Shown: positions 32,350 to 42,669, counted from the stretch's first letter. The stretch: DNA of 54,393 bases from Actinomycetota bacterium (GCA_004563715.1 SIRX01000016.1:1-54393), one strand, 5' to 3'. Notes: a model not told the origin generated them from the letters alone. Numbers and translations are program-made.

Positions 32350-33963
32350 ATGAAGGGCCTGATCCAAGACTACCAGCTCACGGTGCCCGCGATACTCCAG
32401 CGGACGGAGACGCTCTACGGGCCGAAGGAGATCGTCACCCGCAAGCCCGACAAGAGCTTCCACCGCTACACTTACACGGACTTCGTAACCCGCGCCAAAA
32501 AGCTGGCCGTCGCCCTGGACGACCTGGGCCTGGAGCCCTACGACCGGGTCGCCACCCTCGCCTGGAACACCCACGAGCACCTGGAAGCCTACTTCGGCGT
32601 CCCCTCGTCCGGGAGGGTACTCCACACCATAAACCCGCGCCTGAGCCCGGACGACATCGCCTACATCATCGAGCACGCCGGCGACCGGGTGCTCCTTATA
32701 GACGAAACGATGGTGAAGCTTCTCGACGGCTTCAAGGACGACGTGAGCCTGGAGCACGTGTTCGTCTTCGGCTCGGCGCCCGAGGGCCTGGAGAGCTACG
32801 AGGACCTCCTCGCGGGCGCCGACGAGGGCGCGTTCAGGTACCCGGACCTCGACGAGGAGGACGCCGCGGCGATCTGCTACACCTCGGGGACCACGGGCCG
32901 GCCAAAGGGCGCCCTGTACTCGCACCGGGCCATCGCGCTGCACTCGATGGCCTCGGCGATGGCCGACACCATAGGCATCCGGGAGCGGGACGTGGTGATG
33001 CCCGTGGTCCCGATGTTCCACGTCAACGCCTGGGGGCTGCCGTACACCTGCACGCTGGTCGGGGCCACGCAGGTCATGCCGGGCGCCCACCTCGACCCCG
33101 AGAGCCTGCTGGAAGACCTGGCGAACGAGCGGGTCACCGTCACGGCGGGGGTGCCCACGATCTGGCTCGGCATCCTGCACGCCCTGGACGCGGACCCGGA
33201 GACCTACGACCTGTCCGCCCTGCGGAGCATGATCGTCGGCGGCTCGGCGGCGCCGGAGGGCGTGATCCGGGCCTACAAAGAGCGCCACGGCCTGAACGTC
33301 GTCCACGCCTGGGGCATGACCGAGATGTCGCCCCTGGGCACCATCTGCAACCTGCGCTCCATGATGGACGACCTCACCGAGGACGAGCGCTACCGGATAA
33401 AGGCCAAGCAAGGCTCCCCGGTGCCGTTTATCGAGGTGCGGGCGATGGCCGAGGGCGAGCCGGTCCCCTGGGACGGGGAGAGCATGGGCGAGCTGGAGGT
33501 CCGCGGGCCCTGGGTGGCGAGCGCGTACTTCAACACCGACGAGGGCGCCGACAAGTTCACCGACGACGGCTGGTTCCGCACCGGCGACATCGTCACCATA
33601 GACGAGAACGGATACGTCGAGATCCAGGACCGCACCAAGGACCTTATAAAGAGCGGCGGGGAATGGATCTCCTCGGTCGCCCTGGAGAACGCCCTGATGT
33701 CCCACGAGGCCGTGGCCGAGGCCGCCGTTATCGCCATCCCCGACGAGAAGTGGCAGGAGCGCCCGCTCGGGGTTGTGGTGCTCAAGGAGGGCGCGGAGGC
33801 CACGGAGGAAGAGCTGCTCTCCCACCTCTCCGGTGAGTTCCCGAAGTGGTCCCTGCCGGACGCCATGGAGTTCGTGGAGGAGATCCCGCACACCGCCACC
33901 GGCAAAGCCCTGAAGATGAAGCTGCGCGAGCAGTTCCAGGACTACACCCCCGCCGGAAGCTAG
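32350..33963 (+). CDS. fatty-acid/medium-chain acyl-CoA ligase (AMP-forming)
   Basis: The 537-aa ANL-superfamily ligase activates a carboxylic acid to its CoA thioester. Motifs are P-loop CYTSGTTGRPKGALYSHRA, HAWGMTEMSPLGT, the ATP-binding DGWFRTGDIVTIDENGYVEI, hinge RTKDLIKSGGEWIS and the C-terminal catalytic Lys in PHTATGKALKMKLRE. ATG 32350 has GGAGGAGAG right before it; the frame is open upstream but has no protein character there. This subgroup generally acts on medium or long-chain acids. It heads a plus-strand run with a hydrolase, thiolase and SDR. Confidence 0.9.
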   Translation: MKGLIQDYQLTVPAILQRTETLYGPKEIVTRKPDKSFHRYTYTDFVTRAKKLAVALDDLGLEPYDRVATLAWNTHEHLEAYFGVPSSGRVLHTINPRLSPDDIAYIIEHAGDRVLLIDETMVKLLDGFKDDVSLEHVFVFGSAPEGLESYEDLLAGADEGAFRYPDLDEEDAAAICYTSGTTGRPKGALYSHRAIALHSMASAMADTIGIRERDVVMPVVPMFHVNAWGLPYTCTLVGATQVMPGAHLDPESLLEDLANERVTVTAGVPTIWLGILHALDADPETYDLSALRSMIVGGSAAPEGVIRAYKERHGLNVVHAWGMTEMSPLGTICNLRSMMDDLTEDERYRIKAKQGSPVPFIEVRAMAEGEPVPWDGESMGELEVRGPWVASAYFNTDEGADKFTDDGWFRTGDIVTIDENGYVEIQDRTKDLIKSGGEWISSVALENALMSHEAVAEAAVIAIPDEKWQERPLGVVVLKEGAEATEEELLSHLSGEFPKWSLPDAMEFVEEIPHTATGKALKMKLREQFQDYTPAGS

Positions 33964-33990
33964 CCGGGCACGAACCAGAGGGAGGAGCGT

Positions 33991-35739
33991 TTGAGCCCGA
34001 CCGAGGTCCTGGTCCAGCAGGACGTGCCGGCCACGATGCGCGACGGTGCCACCCTGATGGCCAACGTCTACCGGCCTGCCGCCGGCGGCCCCTACCCGGT
34101 ACTCCTCACCCGCCTGCCCTACGGCAAGGACCTCCCCTTCAACACCACCTACTTCGACCCGCTAAAGGCCGCCCGCGCCGGCTACATCGTCGCCGTCCAG
34201 GACGTGCGGGGCCGCTACGCCTCCGAGGGTTCCTTTACCCCGTTCGTCAGGGAGTTCGAGGACGGATACGATTCGGTCGAGTGGGCCGCGCGGCTCCCCG
34301 GTTCGAACGGCCGGGTCGGCATGTTCGGCGTCTCGTACTACGGCAAGACCCAGTGGCACGCCGCCGTGATGCGACCACCAGCGCTCAAGAGCATGGTCCC
34401 CGGCATCACCTGGGGCGACCACCTCAACGGCGTCCAGATGCGCGGCGGCGCCCAGGAGCTGGGCCTCATGCAGTACTGGGCCCAGGCCACCCTCGCCCCC
34501 GAAGCCCTGTTCCGCCGCTACCGGGGAGATCCCGGCCAGTTGGAGAAGAAGCTGCCTTCCCTCGTCGGCTCCATAGACACCCTGCTAGCGGGCGGCGGCT
34601 ACGACACGCTGCCCCTGACGGAGCTGCCCGACCCCGACGACCTCACGCCCTTCGTGCGCGGCGGCCTTACCCGCGGCGTGGAAGACGAGACCTGGGAGTA
34701 CCTGAGCATCGACGGCAGGTACGACCGGGTGGACGTCCCGACGTTCCACGTCGGCGGCTGGTACGACTGCTTTATCGGGGAGACGTCGCGCCAGTACGCG
34801 GCCATGAAGGAGCAATCGGAAGCGCGGGGCCTGCGGCCGCCGCGCATGCTCGTCGGCCCCTGGACCCACGGCATGTTCGAGAGCACCGTCGGCGAGCTGG
34901 ACTTCGGCGTCGGCAGCTCCGGGCTCTTCCTGAACTACCACGGCGACCTCACCGACCGGCACCTCCGCTGGTTCGACGCCACGATAAAAGGCGAGGAGAC
35001 CGCCCTGGAATCCACACCGCCAGTCGAGGTCTTCGTTATGGGCGAGAACCGCTGGCGCGGCTACGAGAGGTGGCCCGTGCCCGGAGCCCGCGAGGAGCGC
35101 TGGTACCTGCGCCCGGACGGCGCGCTCTCCCGCGAGGGACCACCCTCCTCAACGCCCGACGAGTACGACTACGATCCGCGAGACCCGGTGCCGACGATGG
35201 GCGGCGCGGTCCTGCTCGCGCCCATCCACGGCGCCGGCCCGTGCGACCAGCGTCCCATAGAGGCGCGCCCGGACGTGCTAACCTACACGAGCGAACCTCT
35301 CCGGGAGGGCCACACCGCGCTCGGCGCCGTACACGCCACGCTCTACGCCGCCTCCTCCGCCCCCGATACCGACTTCGTCGTCCGGCTCGTGGACGTGCAC
35401 CCCGACGGGCGGGCGATGGTTGTCGCCGACGGGGTTATCCGGGCCAGCGCCCGCGAGAGCTACCCGGCCCCCGGCGTCATAGAGCCGAAACCTCCGAGCC
35501 CCATAGAGCCCGGCGAGGTCTACGGGTACTCCGTAGACCTGTGGACCACCGGCATCACGTTCCTCCCCGGCCACCGGATACGGGTCGAGGTGACCTCCAG
35601 CTCCTTCCCCCGCTGGGATCGCAACCCGAACACCGGCGAAAGCGGTGCCCGCTCAGCCCGCACGGCGGTCGCCCGGCAGCGCATTTTCCACGACCCCGAA
35701 CGCCCGAGCCACGTTACACTTACCGTGGTAGACGGCTGA
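33991..35739 (+). CDS. CocE/NonD family hydrolase (X-Pro dipeptidyl-peptidase S15 type)
   Basis: The 582-aa serine hydrolase has an N-terminal alpha/beta domain with [16 protein letters not shown] and [16 protein letters not shown], and nucleophile elbow [25 protein letters not shown] carries the acid region and [12 protein letters not shown] the catalytic His. A C-terminal jelly-roll domain (XPGT) follows from about residue 330, containing [23 protein letters not shown] 33991 follows GGAGGAG by about 4 bases. Family members cleave esters such as cocaine, acyl-homoserine lactone or glutaryl amides; the substrate here is unknown. Confidence 0.9.
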   Translation: MSPTEVLVQQDVPATMRDGATLMANVYRPAAGGPYPVLLTRLPYGKDLPFNTTYFDPLKAARAGYIVAVQDVRGRYASEGSFTPFVREFEDGYDSVEWAARLPGSNGRVGMFGVSYYGKTQWHAAVMRPPALKSMVPGITWGDHLNGVQMRGGAQELGLMQYWAQATLAPEALFRRYRGDPGQLEKKLPSLVGSIDTLLAGGGYDTLPLTELPDPDDLTPFVRGGLTRGVEDETWEYLSIDGRYDRVDVPTFHVGGWYDCFIGETSRQYAAMKEQSEARGLRPPRMLVGPWTHGMFESTVGELDFGVGSSGLFLNYHGDLTDRHLRWFDATIKGEETALESTPPVEVFVMGENRWRGYERWPVPGAREERWYLRPDGALSREGPPSSTPDEYDYDPRDPVPTMGGAVLLAPIHGAGPCDQRPIEARPDVLTYTSEPLREGHTALGAVHATLYAASSAPDTDFVVRLVDVHPDGRAMVVADGVIRASARESYPAPGVIEPKPPSPIEPGEVYGYSVDLWTTGITFLPGHRIRVEVTSSSFPRWDRNPNTGESGARSARTAVARQRIFHDPERPSHVTLTVVDG

Positions 35740-35755
35740 CGAAGGAGCGTTCACC

Positions 35756-36922
35756 ATGTCGGAGCCGGTGATCCTGGAGGCGGTGCGCACCCCGTTCGGG
35801 CGGCGCGGCGGCGCGCTGCGCGAGATACGCCCGGACGCCCTGCTCGCCCACGCGCTGCGGGGCCTCGCGGACCGGGCCGGGATAGACCATGTTCAGGTCG
35901 AGGACGTGATCTCCGGCTGCGTCACCCAGGCCGGGGAGCAGGGGGCGAACGTCGGCCGGCTCGCCACGATGCTCGCGGGCTTCCCCGTCGAGGTCCCGGC
36001 GGTCTCCATAAACCGGATGTGCGGGTCCAGCCAGCAAGCGGTCCACTTCGCCTCCCAGGCGATCGCCGCCGGGGACATGTCCTACGCCGTCGGCTGCGGC
36101 GTCGAGAGCATGACCCGCGTTCCGATGTTTAGCGACGTTGGTGGAGCGCCCGACGCCGGAGCCGTCTTTCAGGCGCTGAACTCCGAATTGCTGGAACGGC
36201 AGGAGCTGGTGCACCAGGGCGAGAGCGCGGAGCGTATCGCCGACCAGTGGGGCGTGACCCGCGAGGACGCCGACGCCCTCTCCGCCGAGAGCCACCGGCG
36301 CGCGGCTGAAGCCAACCGGCACACCGGCCGGGAAGTCCTGCCCGTCGCCGGGCTGGACAAAGAAGGAAGAGAGGTCGAGCTGTCCGCCGACGAGGGCGTC
36401 CGGGAGACGGTGGACCCGGAGAAGATGGCGGCGCTCGGGACGGTGTTCCGGCCCGACGGGGTGGTGACGGCCGGGAACTCGTCACAGATCTCCGATGGCG
36501 CCGCGGCGGTGCTCGTCGGCGACCGGGAGAAGGCCGAGGCCGACGGCCTCACGCCGAAAGCCCGCTTCCGGGCGCGGGTGGTGGTCGGCGACGACCCGGC
36601 CCTGCAGCTCATGGGGGTGGTACCGGCGACCCGGCTCGCGCTCAAGAAAGCGGGCCTCAGCATAAGGGACGTGGACTGGATCGAGGTAAACGAAGCCTTC
36701 GCCACCGTGGTCCTCGCCTGGGCCGACGAGCTGAAGCCCGACATGGACCGGGTAAACCCGTGGGGCGGCGCTATCGCCCACGGGCATCCGCTCGGGGCGA
36801 CCGGCGCGGGCCTCCTGGCGAAGATGCTCGCGGGCCTCGAAGCAACCGACGGGCATCTGGGATTGCAGGTCATGTGCATCGGCCACGGCATGTCCACCGC
36901 GACGGTCGTCGAACGCCTCTGA
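35756..36922 (+). CDS. thiolase (acetyl-CoA acyltransferase)
   Basis: The 388-aa thiolase catalyses CoA-dependent cleavage or condensation of 3-ketoacyl-CoA. The acyl-accepting Cys89 lies in [19 protein letters not shown]; the C-terminal catalytic pair is in [16 protein letters not shown] (His) and [16 protein letters not shown] (Cys). NEAFA is also present. Its stop overlaps the start of the SDR gene by one base (TGATG), indicating coupled translation of a 3-hydroxyacyl-CoA dehydrogenase/thiolase pair. Confidence 0.93.
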   Translation: MSEPVILEAVRTPFGRRGGALREIRPDALLAHALRGLADRAGIDHVQVEDVISGCVTQAGEQGANVGRLATMLAGFPVEVPAVSINRMCGSSQQAVHFASQAIAAGDMSYAVGCGVESMTRVPMFSDVGGAPDAGAVFQALNSELLERQELVHQGESAERIADQWGVTREDADALSAESHRRAAEANRHTGREVLPVAGLDKEGREVELSADEGVRETVDPEKMAALGTVFRPDGVVTAGNSSQISDGAAAVLVGDREKAEADGLTPKARFRARVVVGDDPALQLMGVVPATRLALKKAGLSIRDVDWIEVNEAFATVVLAWADELKPDMDRVNPWGGAIAHGHPLGATGAGLLAKMLAGLEATDGHLGLQVMCIGHGMSTATVVERL

Positions 36923-37698
36923 TGGAGATAGCGAACCGCACGTTCCTGGTGAGCGGCGGCGGCTCCGGGCTCGGGGCGGCAACCGCCCGAACGCTCGCGG
37001 AGGCTGGCGGCAAGGTCCTCGTCGCCGACCTGAACGCGGAGGCCGGAGAGGAGACCGCCGCCGGGATCGGCGAGTCGGCTCTCTTCGTAGAGACCGACGT
37101 GACCGACGAGCGGAGCGCGCACGCCGCCATAGACGCCGCGGTTCACGGGCTCGGCGGCTTGCACGGGCTCGTCAACTGCGCCGGGGTCGCCACGGCGGAG
37201 AAGGTGCTCGGCCGGGACGGGCCGCACGAGCTGGGGTCCTTCATAAAGGCCGTGCAGGTGAACCTGGTCGGCACCTTCAACGCGATCCGGCTCGCGGCCG
37301 CCGTGATGAAGTGGAACGAGCCCGTAGGGGGCGAGGACGACGGGGAGCGGGGCGTCGTGGTCAACACGGCGAGCGTGGCGGCGTTCGACGGCCAGATCGG
37401 GCAGGCCGCCTACGCCGCGTCCAAGGGCGGCGTCGTCTCCATGACCCTGCCTATCGCCCGGGAGCTGGCCCGGTACGGCATCCGGGTCATGACCATTGCC
37501 CCCGGCATCTTCGACACCCCGATGATGGCCGGGCTGCCGGAGGAGGCCCGCGCGTCGCTCGGGAAGCAGGTCCCCTTCCCCTCCCGGCTCGGCCGGCCCG
37601 GGGAGTACGCGGCGCTCGTCCGGCACGTTATCGAGAACCCCATGCTAAACGGCGAGGTCATCCGGCTGGACGGCGCGATCCGGATGGCGCCCCGGTAG
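36922..37698 (+). CDS. SDR-family 3-hydroxyacyl-CoA dehydrogenase (HSD17B10-like)
   Basis: This 258-aa short-chain dehydrogenase has [20 protein letters not shown] (NAD-binding turn), [35 protein letters not shown] with the catalytic Ser and YxxxK (YAASK), and [12 protein letters not shown]. The sequence pattern, especially the [11 protein letters not shown] segment and [11 protein letters not shown], is that of type-II 3-hydroxyacyl-CoA dehydrogenases. The ATG at 36922 shares a base with the thiolase stop; the longer open frame upstream is a shadow of thiolase. It works with the thiolase in beta-oxidation. Confidence 0.9.
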   Translation: MEIANRTFLVSGGGSGLGAATARTLAEAGGKVLVADLNAEAGEETAAGIGESALFVETDVTDERSAHAAIDAAVHGLGGLHGLVNCAGVATAEKVLGRDGPHELGSFIKAVQVNLVGTFNAIRLAAAVMKWNEPVGGEDDGERGVVVNTASVAAFDGQIGQAAYAASKGGVVSMTLPIARELARYGIRVMTIAPGIFDTPMMAGLPEEARASLGKQVPFPSRLGRPGEYAALVRHVIENPMLNGEVIRLDGAIRMAPR

Positions 37699-37712
37699 CG
37701 GGGCTGCTCCGT

Positions 37713-38417
37713 TCAGGGGGTCAGCAGCACGAGCGCGGCGTACGTCGCCACCCCCACAACGAACCAGCCGTAGCGGGAATGCTCGTAACCCGGCAGCTCG
37801 TTTCGGAAGACGTTCTGCAGCAGAAAGCCCGCGAGCAGCGCCATTGACAGGTCGGAAACCGGCTCCGAAGGCGCGGTGAGCACCCGCACGAGCCAACCCG
37901 CGAGCGGGGCGAGGGTCAGGACGTACCGGCCGGCGAACTCGTAATCATCGGGATGGTGCGAACGGAGCACGTAGTCCTTGTAGACCAGGTGCAGCCCTAT
38001 GGCGGCGGAGCCGAGGAGCGCGATGACGAGGTTCTCCGCGACGCCGGCGGGCAGCGCGAAAACTATCGTCCACGTGTACAACCAGCTCAAGGCTATGTGC
38101 ATCCAGAAAACCTGTGAGGAATGGCTGTTCGCCGCGGCCTCGGAACGCCTCCACAGCATCTGCTCCAGGCCGAAGAACACGAGAAAGCTGACCAGGATAA
38201 CGAAGTGGATGGCATCCCCGAGCCACTCGTGGGAGGCCTCGATCTCGGGGAAGAGGTGTAGAAAGACGTAGGCGGCGGCTATACCCCCGCCGGCCGAGCG
38301 GGCGACGTTCTCCCGGCGGCGCAGAAAGCGGCGTATCCGCGGCCCGGCCAGGTAGATCCCGGCCAGTATCACGGCCACCAACAGGCCGTAGTCCAGTATT
38401 TCCAACGTTCGCTGCAC
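37713..38417 (-). CDS. multi-pass membrane protein, ZIP-transporter-like
   Basis: The 234 aa hold about seven hydrophobic segments. AGGGIAAAYVFLHLFPEIEA and HFVILVSFLVFFGLEQML recall ZIP-family metal permeases, but the usual His/Asp metal ligands in helices 4-5 are not clear, and an HSSQVFWMHIALSWLYTW segment is unusual. It converges on the SDR gene 14 bases away and lies 100 bases from the thioesterase gene. Function is not assigned. Confidence 0.7.
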   Translation of the reverse strand: MQRTLEILDYGLLVAVILAGIYLAGPRIRRFLRRRENVARSAGGGIAAAYVFLHLFPEIEASHEWLGDAIHFVILVSFLVFFGLEQMLWRRSEAAANSHSSQVFWMHIALSWLYTWTIVFALPAGVAENLVIALLGSAAIGLHLVYKDYVLRSHHPDDYEFAGRYVLTLAPLAGWLVRVLTAPSEPVSDLSMALLAGFLLQNVFRNELPGYEHSRYGWFVVGVATYAALVLLTP

Positions 38418-38517
38418 GAGCTATACCTTGGGCCAGAACCCGGGCGTCATTATATGGAAGTGCCAGGTCTCCGGGCGTTTAACAGACGGCGCCCACCGCT
38501 TTTCGCTACCAAACGGT

Positions 38518-38901
38518 TTATGCACCGTCAAGGATCTCTCGGGGAACCCTGCGCGCCTTGCCGGTCGCGAGCTCTATGCAGCCGTGGCGGGTGTAGCCGC
38601 TGGAGACCACCTCTCCGCCCCGCGAGAGCGTGTAGGAGAAGCGGAGCGAGGCCCGGCCCAGGTCTGTCAGCTCGGTGCACAACGTAAGCTCGTCGTCGAA
38701 GAAGGCGGCTTTTCTGTAGAAGAGGCGCGCCTCGACGACCACGAAGCCGTAGCCCCGCTGCTCCAACTCCCGGTAGGAGAGGCCGGCTGCGCGGAGCCAC
38801 TCCACGCGGCCGACCTCGAAGTACGAAAGGTAGGAAGCGTTGTTTACGATCCCCTGGGCGTCCGTCTCGGAGTATCGGACGCGGATGGAAGTCTCGTGGA
38901 C
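38518..38901 (-). CDS. 4-hydroxybenzoyl-CoA thioesterase family (YbgC-like), non-canonical start
   Basis: The hotdog-fold thioesterase has about 127 aa. It opens HETSIRVRYSETDAQGIVNN, with catalytic Asp in the SETDAQG motif, followed by YLSYFEVGRVEWLR, normal for YbgC. No ATG, GTG or TTG lies in frame near the expected start. The GTC at 38901 (or ATC at 38886) stands where a start should be; the frame only reaches a standard start far upstream inside the crotonase gene. It follows crotonase by about 18 bases. It should hydrolyse short or medium acyl-CoA. A rare start codon or a sequencing error may be involved. Confidence 0.8.
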   Translation of the reverse strand, partial: VHETSIRVRYSETDAQGIVNNASYLSYFEVGRVEWLRAAGLSYRELEQRGYGFVVVEARLFYRKAAFFDDELTLCTELTDLGRASLRFSYTLSRGGEVVSSGYTRHGCIELATGKARRVPREILDGA

Positions 38902-38918
38902 GCTATGTCGGCTCTCGC

Positions 38919-39695
38919 CTACTGGCCCTTGAACTGCGGCTTGCGTTTCTCGGCGAAGGCGCCCATGCCCTCGCGTGCGTCCTCGGTGGCGAAAAGCAGG
39001 GCAAACTGGTCCGCCTCGTACTCCAGGCCGCTGATCAGGTCCACGTCCGGCGCCCGGTTGGTCGCGGTCTTGGCGTGCCGGACGGCGACGGGGCCGTTGG
39101 CGGCGATCTCCGCGGCCAGCTCCCGGGCCGCGTTCAGGGCTTCGCCCTGGGCAACGACGCGGTTGATCAGCCCTATCTCCTTCGCCTCGGCGGCGTCTAT
39201 GCGGCGTCCGGAGAAGATTAGTTCTTTGGCCAGGGCCGGCCCGATCAGGCGCGGCAGGCGCTGGGTGCCGCCCATGCCGGGCAGGATGCCCAGGCCGACC
39301 TCCGGGAAGCCGAAGAGGGCGTTCTCGGCGGCGATGCGGATATCGCAGGCGAGCGCCAGCTCGCACCCCCCGCCGAGGGCGAAGCCGTTGACGGCGGCTA
39401 TCGTGGGTACGGGGCTCCGGTCCAGGAGGGCCATCGCGGCGTGCCCGATCTCCGCGAAGCGTTTGGCCTCCAGGGGCAACATCTCGTTCATGGCCGAGAT
39501 GTCCGCGCCCGCGACGAACGAGCGCTCCCCGGCGCCCGTCACGATGATCGCGCGCGGCTCCTCCCGCTCCACGTCCAGCAGGGCCTGCCCGATCTCCTCG
39601 GTAACCTGCGGGTTGAGGGCGTTGAGCTTCTCCTGGCGGTCGATGGTCAGGACGGCGACGCCGTCCTCCCCACGCTCCAGTTTTACGTAGTCCAA
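38919..39695 (-). CDS. enoyl-CoA hydratase (crotonase)
   Basis: The 258-aa hydratase has both oxyanion-hole segments (SFVAGADISAM and VNGFALGGGCELALACDIRI) and the two catalytic Glu: one in GGCELALACD and one in FGFPEVGLGILPGMGGTQRL. The C-terminal AFAEKRKPQFKG is typical. TTG 39695 lies behind GGAG. It should hydrate crotonyl-CoA and related enoyl-CoA, and is co-oriented with the mutase subunit upstream and the thioesterase downstream. Confidence 0.92.
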   Translation of the reverse strand: MDYVKLERGEDGVAVLTIDRQEKLNALNPQVTEEIGQALLDVEREEPRAIIVTGAGERSFVAGADISAMNEMLPLEAKRFAEIGHAAMALLDRSPVPTIAAVNGFALGGGCELALACDIRIAAENALFGFPEVGLGILPGMGGTQRLPRLIGPALAKELIFSGRRIDAAEAKEIGLINRVVAQGEALNAARELAAEIAANGPVAVRHAKTATNRAPDVDLISGLEYEADQFALLFATEDAREGMGAFAEKRKPQFKGQ

Positions 39696-39719
39696 GATGT
39701 CTCCTTTGTCGGCGCCCGG

Positions 39720-40118
39720 CTAGCTGACCGGGACGGCTTCCCAGACGTACTCTACAGCTTTCCGGGTGGGAGTTCCGGGGGTGAAGACCTCGCCGACGCC
39801 AACCTCCTTGAGCTTCGGGATGTCCTCTTTCGGGATGGTGCCGCCGACGAAGACCAGGATATCGTCGGCCTCGTTCTCGCGGAGCAGCTCGACGACCCGG
39901 GGGACGAGCGTCATGTGGGCCCCGGAGAGTATGGAGATACCGATGGCGTCCACGTCCTCCTGGATGGCGGCCTCGACGACCTGCTCGGGCGTCTGGTGGA
40001 GCCCGGTGTATATGACCTCCATCCCCGCGTCGCGCAGGGCGCGGGCAATGATCTTGGCCCCCCGGTCGTGACCGTCGAGGCCAACCTTCGCCACCACCAC
40101 CCGTATCGTACGCTCCAT
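39720..40118 (-). CDS. cobalamin-binding subunit of methylmalonyl-CoA mutase type
   Basis: The 132-aa stand-alone B12-binding domain has the lower axial ligand motif DGHDRG (Asp15, His17, Gly20). [19 protein letters not shown] follows, then [20 protein letters not shown] and [10 protein letters not shown], as in the C-terminal part of methylmalonyl-CoA mutase. In this arrangement the catalytic TIM-barrel subunit is a separate gene, not found in the window. It lies 7 bases after the phosphofructokinase-like gene and 24 bases before crotonase. Its need for cobalamin links it to the uptake operon at the window start. Confidence 0.9.
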   Translation of the reverse strand: MERTIRVVVAKVGLDGHDRGAKIIARALRDAGMEVIYTGLHQTPEQVVEAAIQEDVDAIGISILSGAHMTLVPRVVELLRENEADDILVFVGGTIPKEDIPKLKEVGVGEVFTPGTPTRKAVEYVWEAVPVS

Positions 40119-40125
40119 AATGCTT

Positions 40126-41295
40126 CTATTCTAACCTATCGAGGCCGTCCGCCGCCCCGGCGACGTTCGGGGGATGGGCGGAGAGATCCTCCCCCACCAG
40201 CGGCCGGAGCCACTCCTTGAACTCCCCGCAAATCTCACCGGGTGACGCCCTCCATTCCTCCGGGAGCGGTCGCTCCATCCCCGCCACGCTCTCCAGAGCA
40301 ACCTCCCGTACCTCCACCTCGTAGGGAGAGGAGCTCCTGCGCGCGAGGCCGGGCATCACGCAACTGCGGCCGGCGCGCAGCATCCGGGCCGCCTCTTCTC
40401 CCAGCATCCGGGCCTCCCGGCGGTCCACGGGCGAGGCCGCGAGCGCGCAGCTCCTCTGGGCCATCCCGAGCACCTCTCCCCGGGCGGGGAGCCCTAGTTC
40501 TCCGGCAATCAGCGAGGCCAGCTCCGGCGCCACGCCGCCGACGACCGGCTCGACGAGCGGAGCTTCCGCCCGCGACAGCAGCCCCTCGCTGACCACCACC
40601 ACGGCGTAGCCGTAGGTTCGGTACACCTCCTGTACATCGCCGAGGAACGCGCCCCGGTCGAAGCCGCGTTCGGGGACGTAGATCAGGTGCGGCGGGTCTT
40701 CCGGCTTCTCCCGGAGACAACCGCCGCCCATCGCCAGCCACCCCGCGTTGCGGCCCATCGTCTCCAGAACGCGTACCGACTCGAAGTTGCGCATGGACTC
40801 CAGGTCTTTGCCCACGTCCCGGACCGTGGCGGCGACGTACCGGGCGGCGCTGGCGAAGCCGGGCGCGTGGTCGGTGCCGACGAGGTCGTTGTCTACCGTC
40901 TTGGGTACGCCGAGCACGGCCAGCTCGTGTCCTATCCTCCGGGCGGCGCGTTCCATTTGCAGGCAGGCCCACATGGTCCCGTTGCCCCCGATGAGGACGA
41001 GCCCGTCTATGCCGCGGCGGGCGAGGTTCCGGGCGCAGCGGTCGAAGCCTTCTCCGTCCAGGGGCCACCGCCCGGCGCCGAGCCAGGCACCGGGCATCTC
41101 GGCTGCCTGCCGGCTACGGCCCACCACGGAGGGAGGCAGCGGAACCAGGCGGCCTTCGTCCAGCCCCTGCAAACCGTTTAAGGCGCCGTAGACCTCGCAG
41201 CCTGCGACGGCCGCCTCCAGAAAGCCGAACAGGCTAGCGTTGAACACCGCGGTCGGCCCGCCCGACTGCCCAACGGCCACCCGCATCCGGCTCAC
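40126..41295 (-). CDS. 6-phosphofructokinase-like sugar kinase (PfkA family, atypical)
   Basis: The 389-aa protein has the PFK fold: [38 protein letters not shown] at 103-110, [19 protein letters not shown] at 130-148 with the catalytic Asp, and [12 protein letters not shown]-type segment [10 protein letters not shown]. The nucleotide/metal loop is GGNG instead of the GGDG of ATP enzymes or GGDD of pyrophosphate enzymes, so the phosphate donor and substrate are uncertain. GTG 41295 follows AAGGAG. It lies 9 bases after an isomerase-like gene in the sulfonate cluster, so phosphorylation of the isomerised sulfosugar is a reasonable hypothesis; ordinary fructose 6-phosphate is the alternative. 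Confidence 0.8.
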   Translation of the reverse strand: MSRMRVAVGQSGGPTAVFNASLFGFLEAAVAGCEVYGALNGLQGLDEGRLVPLPPSVVGRSRQAAEMPGAWLGAGRWPLDGEGFDRCARNLARRGIDGLVLIGGNGTMWACLQMERAARRIGHELAVLGVPKTVDNDLVGTDHAPGFASAARYVAATVRDVGKDLESMRNFESVRVLETMGRNAGWLAMGGGCLREKPEDPPHLIYVPERGFDRGAFLGDVQEVYRTYGYAVVVVSEGLLSRAEAPLVEPVVGGVAPELASLIAGELGLPARGEVLGMAQRSCALAASPVDRREARMLGEEAARMLRAGRSCVMPGLARRSSSPYEVEVREVALESVAGMERPLPEEWRASPGEICGEFKEWLRPLVGEDLSAHPPNVAGAADGLDRLE

Positions 41296-41304
41296 CGCCG
41301 CTCC

Positions 41305-42651
41305 TTACCGGCCGTGCTCGACCACCTCCACACCCAGAAGGCGGCCGAGCTCCACGAAGTCCTGCGCCCAATCCCCGTAGACGAGGCCGTAGTGCGGCTC
41401 CCAGCCTTCTTCCAGGAGTTCGTGGAGCAGCCTCCGGGCCTCCACGTCGGGGCGCACCACCGCGCAGGTGCCGAAGAACTGCTGCGGCGCCTCTACCACC
41501 TCGCCCCGGAAGACCAGCAGCCGGAAGCGCTCCCCGCTGCGTCCGAGACGGGCTACCGTGACCCGGCCCGGCTTCAGCCCCATCTCCAGGGTAAGCCCGA
41601 TCCCTCGGTTGGGATGTACCCCCGCCCGCGCCCCGTAGACCGGGTTCGCCAGCGACGGCGCCCCAGACCCGTCGTGCCAGAAGACGAAGCCGCCAGACGA
41701 GCCGTCCAGGTATGCCAGGTCTCCCAGGTAGACCGGGGTCCCGGACAACACCTGGCCCGCGTACATGGTGATGGCGCCGTGTACGTCCGACTCGTTGGCC
41801 GCCGGGAGGCCGGCGTCTGTTAGCAGGGACATAGCCCCGTCGGCGGCCGCGCCGTATTCGTCGAAGAACTCCGGCCAGTTCCGGACCGCCAGCGCCCTGA
41901 GCCCGTTCTCCGCCGCGTACCGGCGCAGGTAGGCTGTAAGCCGAGCAAACCTCACGACCGTTTCCTGCCCGGGGTCTACGCCCGACACCTTCTCCCGAGT
42001 TTCCTCGACCACCGGCCTCCACTCCTCCTCCGGTACCTGGGCCGCGCCCTCGAAGACCTCGTTCAGGTCCACGCGGTGCAGCCGGGTCCCGAGAAGCCGC
42101 TGCAGTCCGCCTTCGTCCGTATCCGCAAAGAAAAAGCCCGGCGGGTGTTCACCGACCACCCCGACGACCAGCCGGGACAAGGCGCCGGCCACTTTCTGCA
42201 CCCGGATACTGCGCTCCAGCTTTTCCCTGAGCCCCACCTCCCCCGGGTCGCCGTACACGAAGGAGTAAGGGTACCGGAGGCCACGCAACAGGTGGGCGGC
42301 CGAGTTTCCTCCGGTAAGAGAGTTGAGCCGGAGACGGGCGCCCGTCTCCGGTTCGTTTACGGACCAGATCACCACGGGAACGCCCAGCCTCTCGGCCGCG
42401 AGCCGGACGAACCGGGCGTCCACGAAGGTGGTGAGCTGGACGACGGCCAGGTCCCCGGATACATGCTCCAGCGTCTTCTCCAGCTCCTCCGGCGACACGA
42501 TGATCTTCTCCGGCGCCGCCACCTCTACCGGGAGGCTCCGCAGATAAAGGAGGGTGTCTTCGAACACCCGGCGGGCGGAGTCTATGTCGAAGGTCTCCCG
42601 TCCGACGGGGAGGTAAGCAATCTTCGGCGGTCCCTCAAGAGTGTCCTTCAA
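41305..42651 (-). CDS. L-fucose/L-arabinose isomerase-like protein
   Basis: The 448-aa protein resembles the fucose/arabinose isomerase superfamily. There is an N-terminal Rossmann-like part (VVQLTTFVDARFVRLAAERL) with VVGEHPPGFFF, and a C-terminal half with ALAVRNWPEFFDEYGAA, AANESDVHGAITMYAGQVLS (metal-binding Glu), LGDLAYLD and FVFWHDGSGAPSLAN (His). No signal peptide is present. It sits between the sugar-binding protein gene and the phosphofructokinase-like gene with 18- and 9-base gaps. In context it may convert sulfoquinovose to sulfofructose; an ordinary aldose-ketose isomerase role is the alternative. Confidence 0.78.
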   Translation of the reverse strand: MKDTLEGPPKIAYLPVGRETFDIDSARRVFEDTLLYLRSLPVEVAAPEKIIVSPEELEKTLEHVSGDLAVVQLTTFVDARFVRLAAERLGVPVVIWSVNEPETGARLRLNSLTGGNSAAHLLRGLRYPYSFVYGDPGEVGLREKLERSIRVQKVAGALSRLVVGVVGEHPPGFFFADTDEGGLQRLLGTRLHRVDLNEVFEGAAQVPEEEWRPVVEETREKVSGVDPGQETVVRFARLTAYLRRYAAENGLRALAVRNWPEFFDEYGAAADGAMSLLTDAGLPAANESDVHGAITMYAGQVLSGTPVYLGDLAYLDGSSGGFVFWHDGSGAPSLANPVYGARAGVHPNRGIGLTLEMGLKPGRVTVARLGRSGERFRLLVFRGEVVEAPQQFFGTCAVVRPDVEARRLLHELLEEGWEPHYGLVYGDWAQDFVELGRLLGVEVVEHGR

Positions 42652-42669
42652 GCCGCCACCTTCCGCCTT

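Noticed and set aside
32266-33891. 541-codon minus-strand frame opposite the acyl-CoA ligase
   Set aside because: It overlaps the ligase nearly completely and lacks protein motifs.
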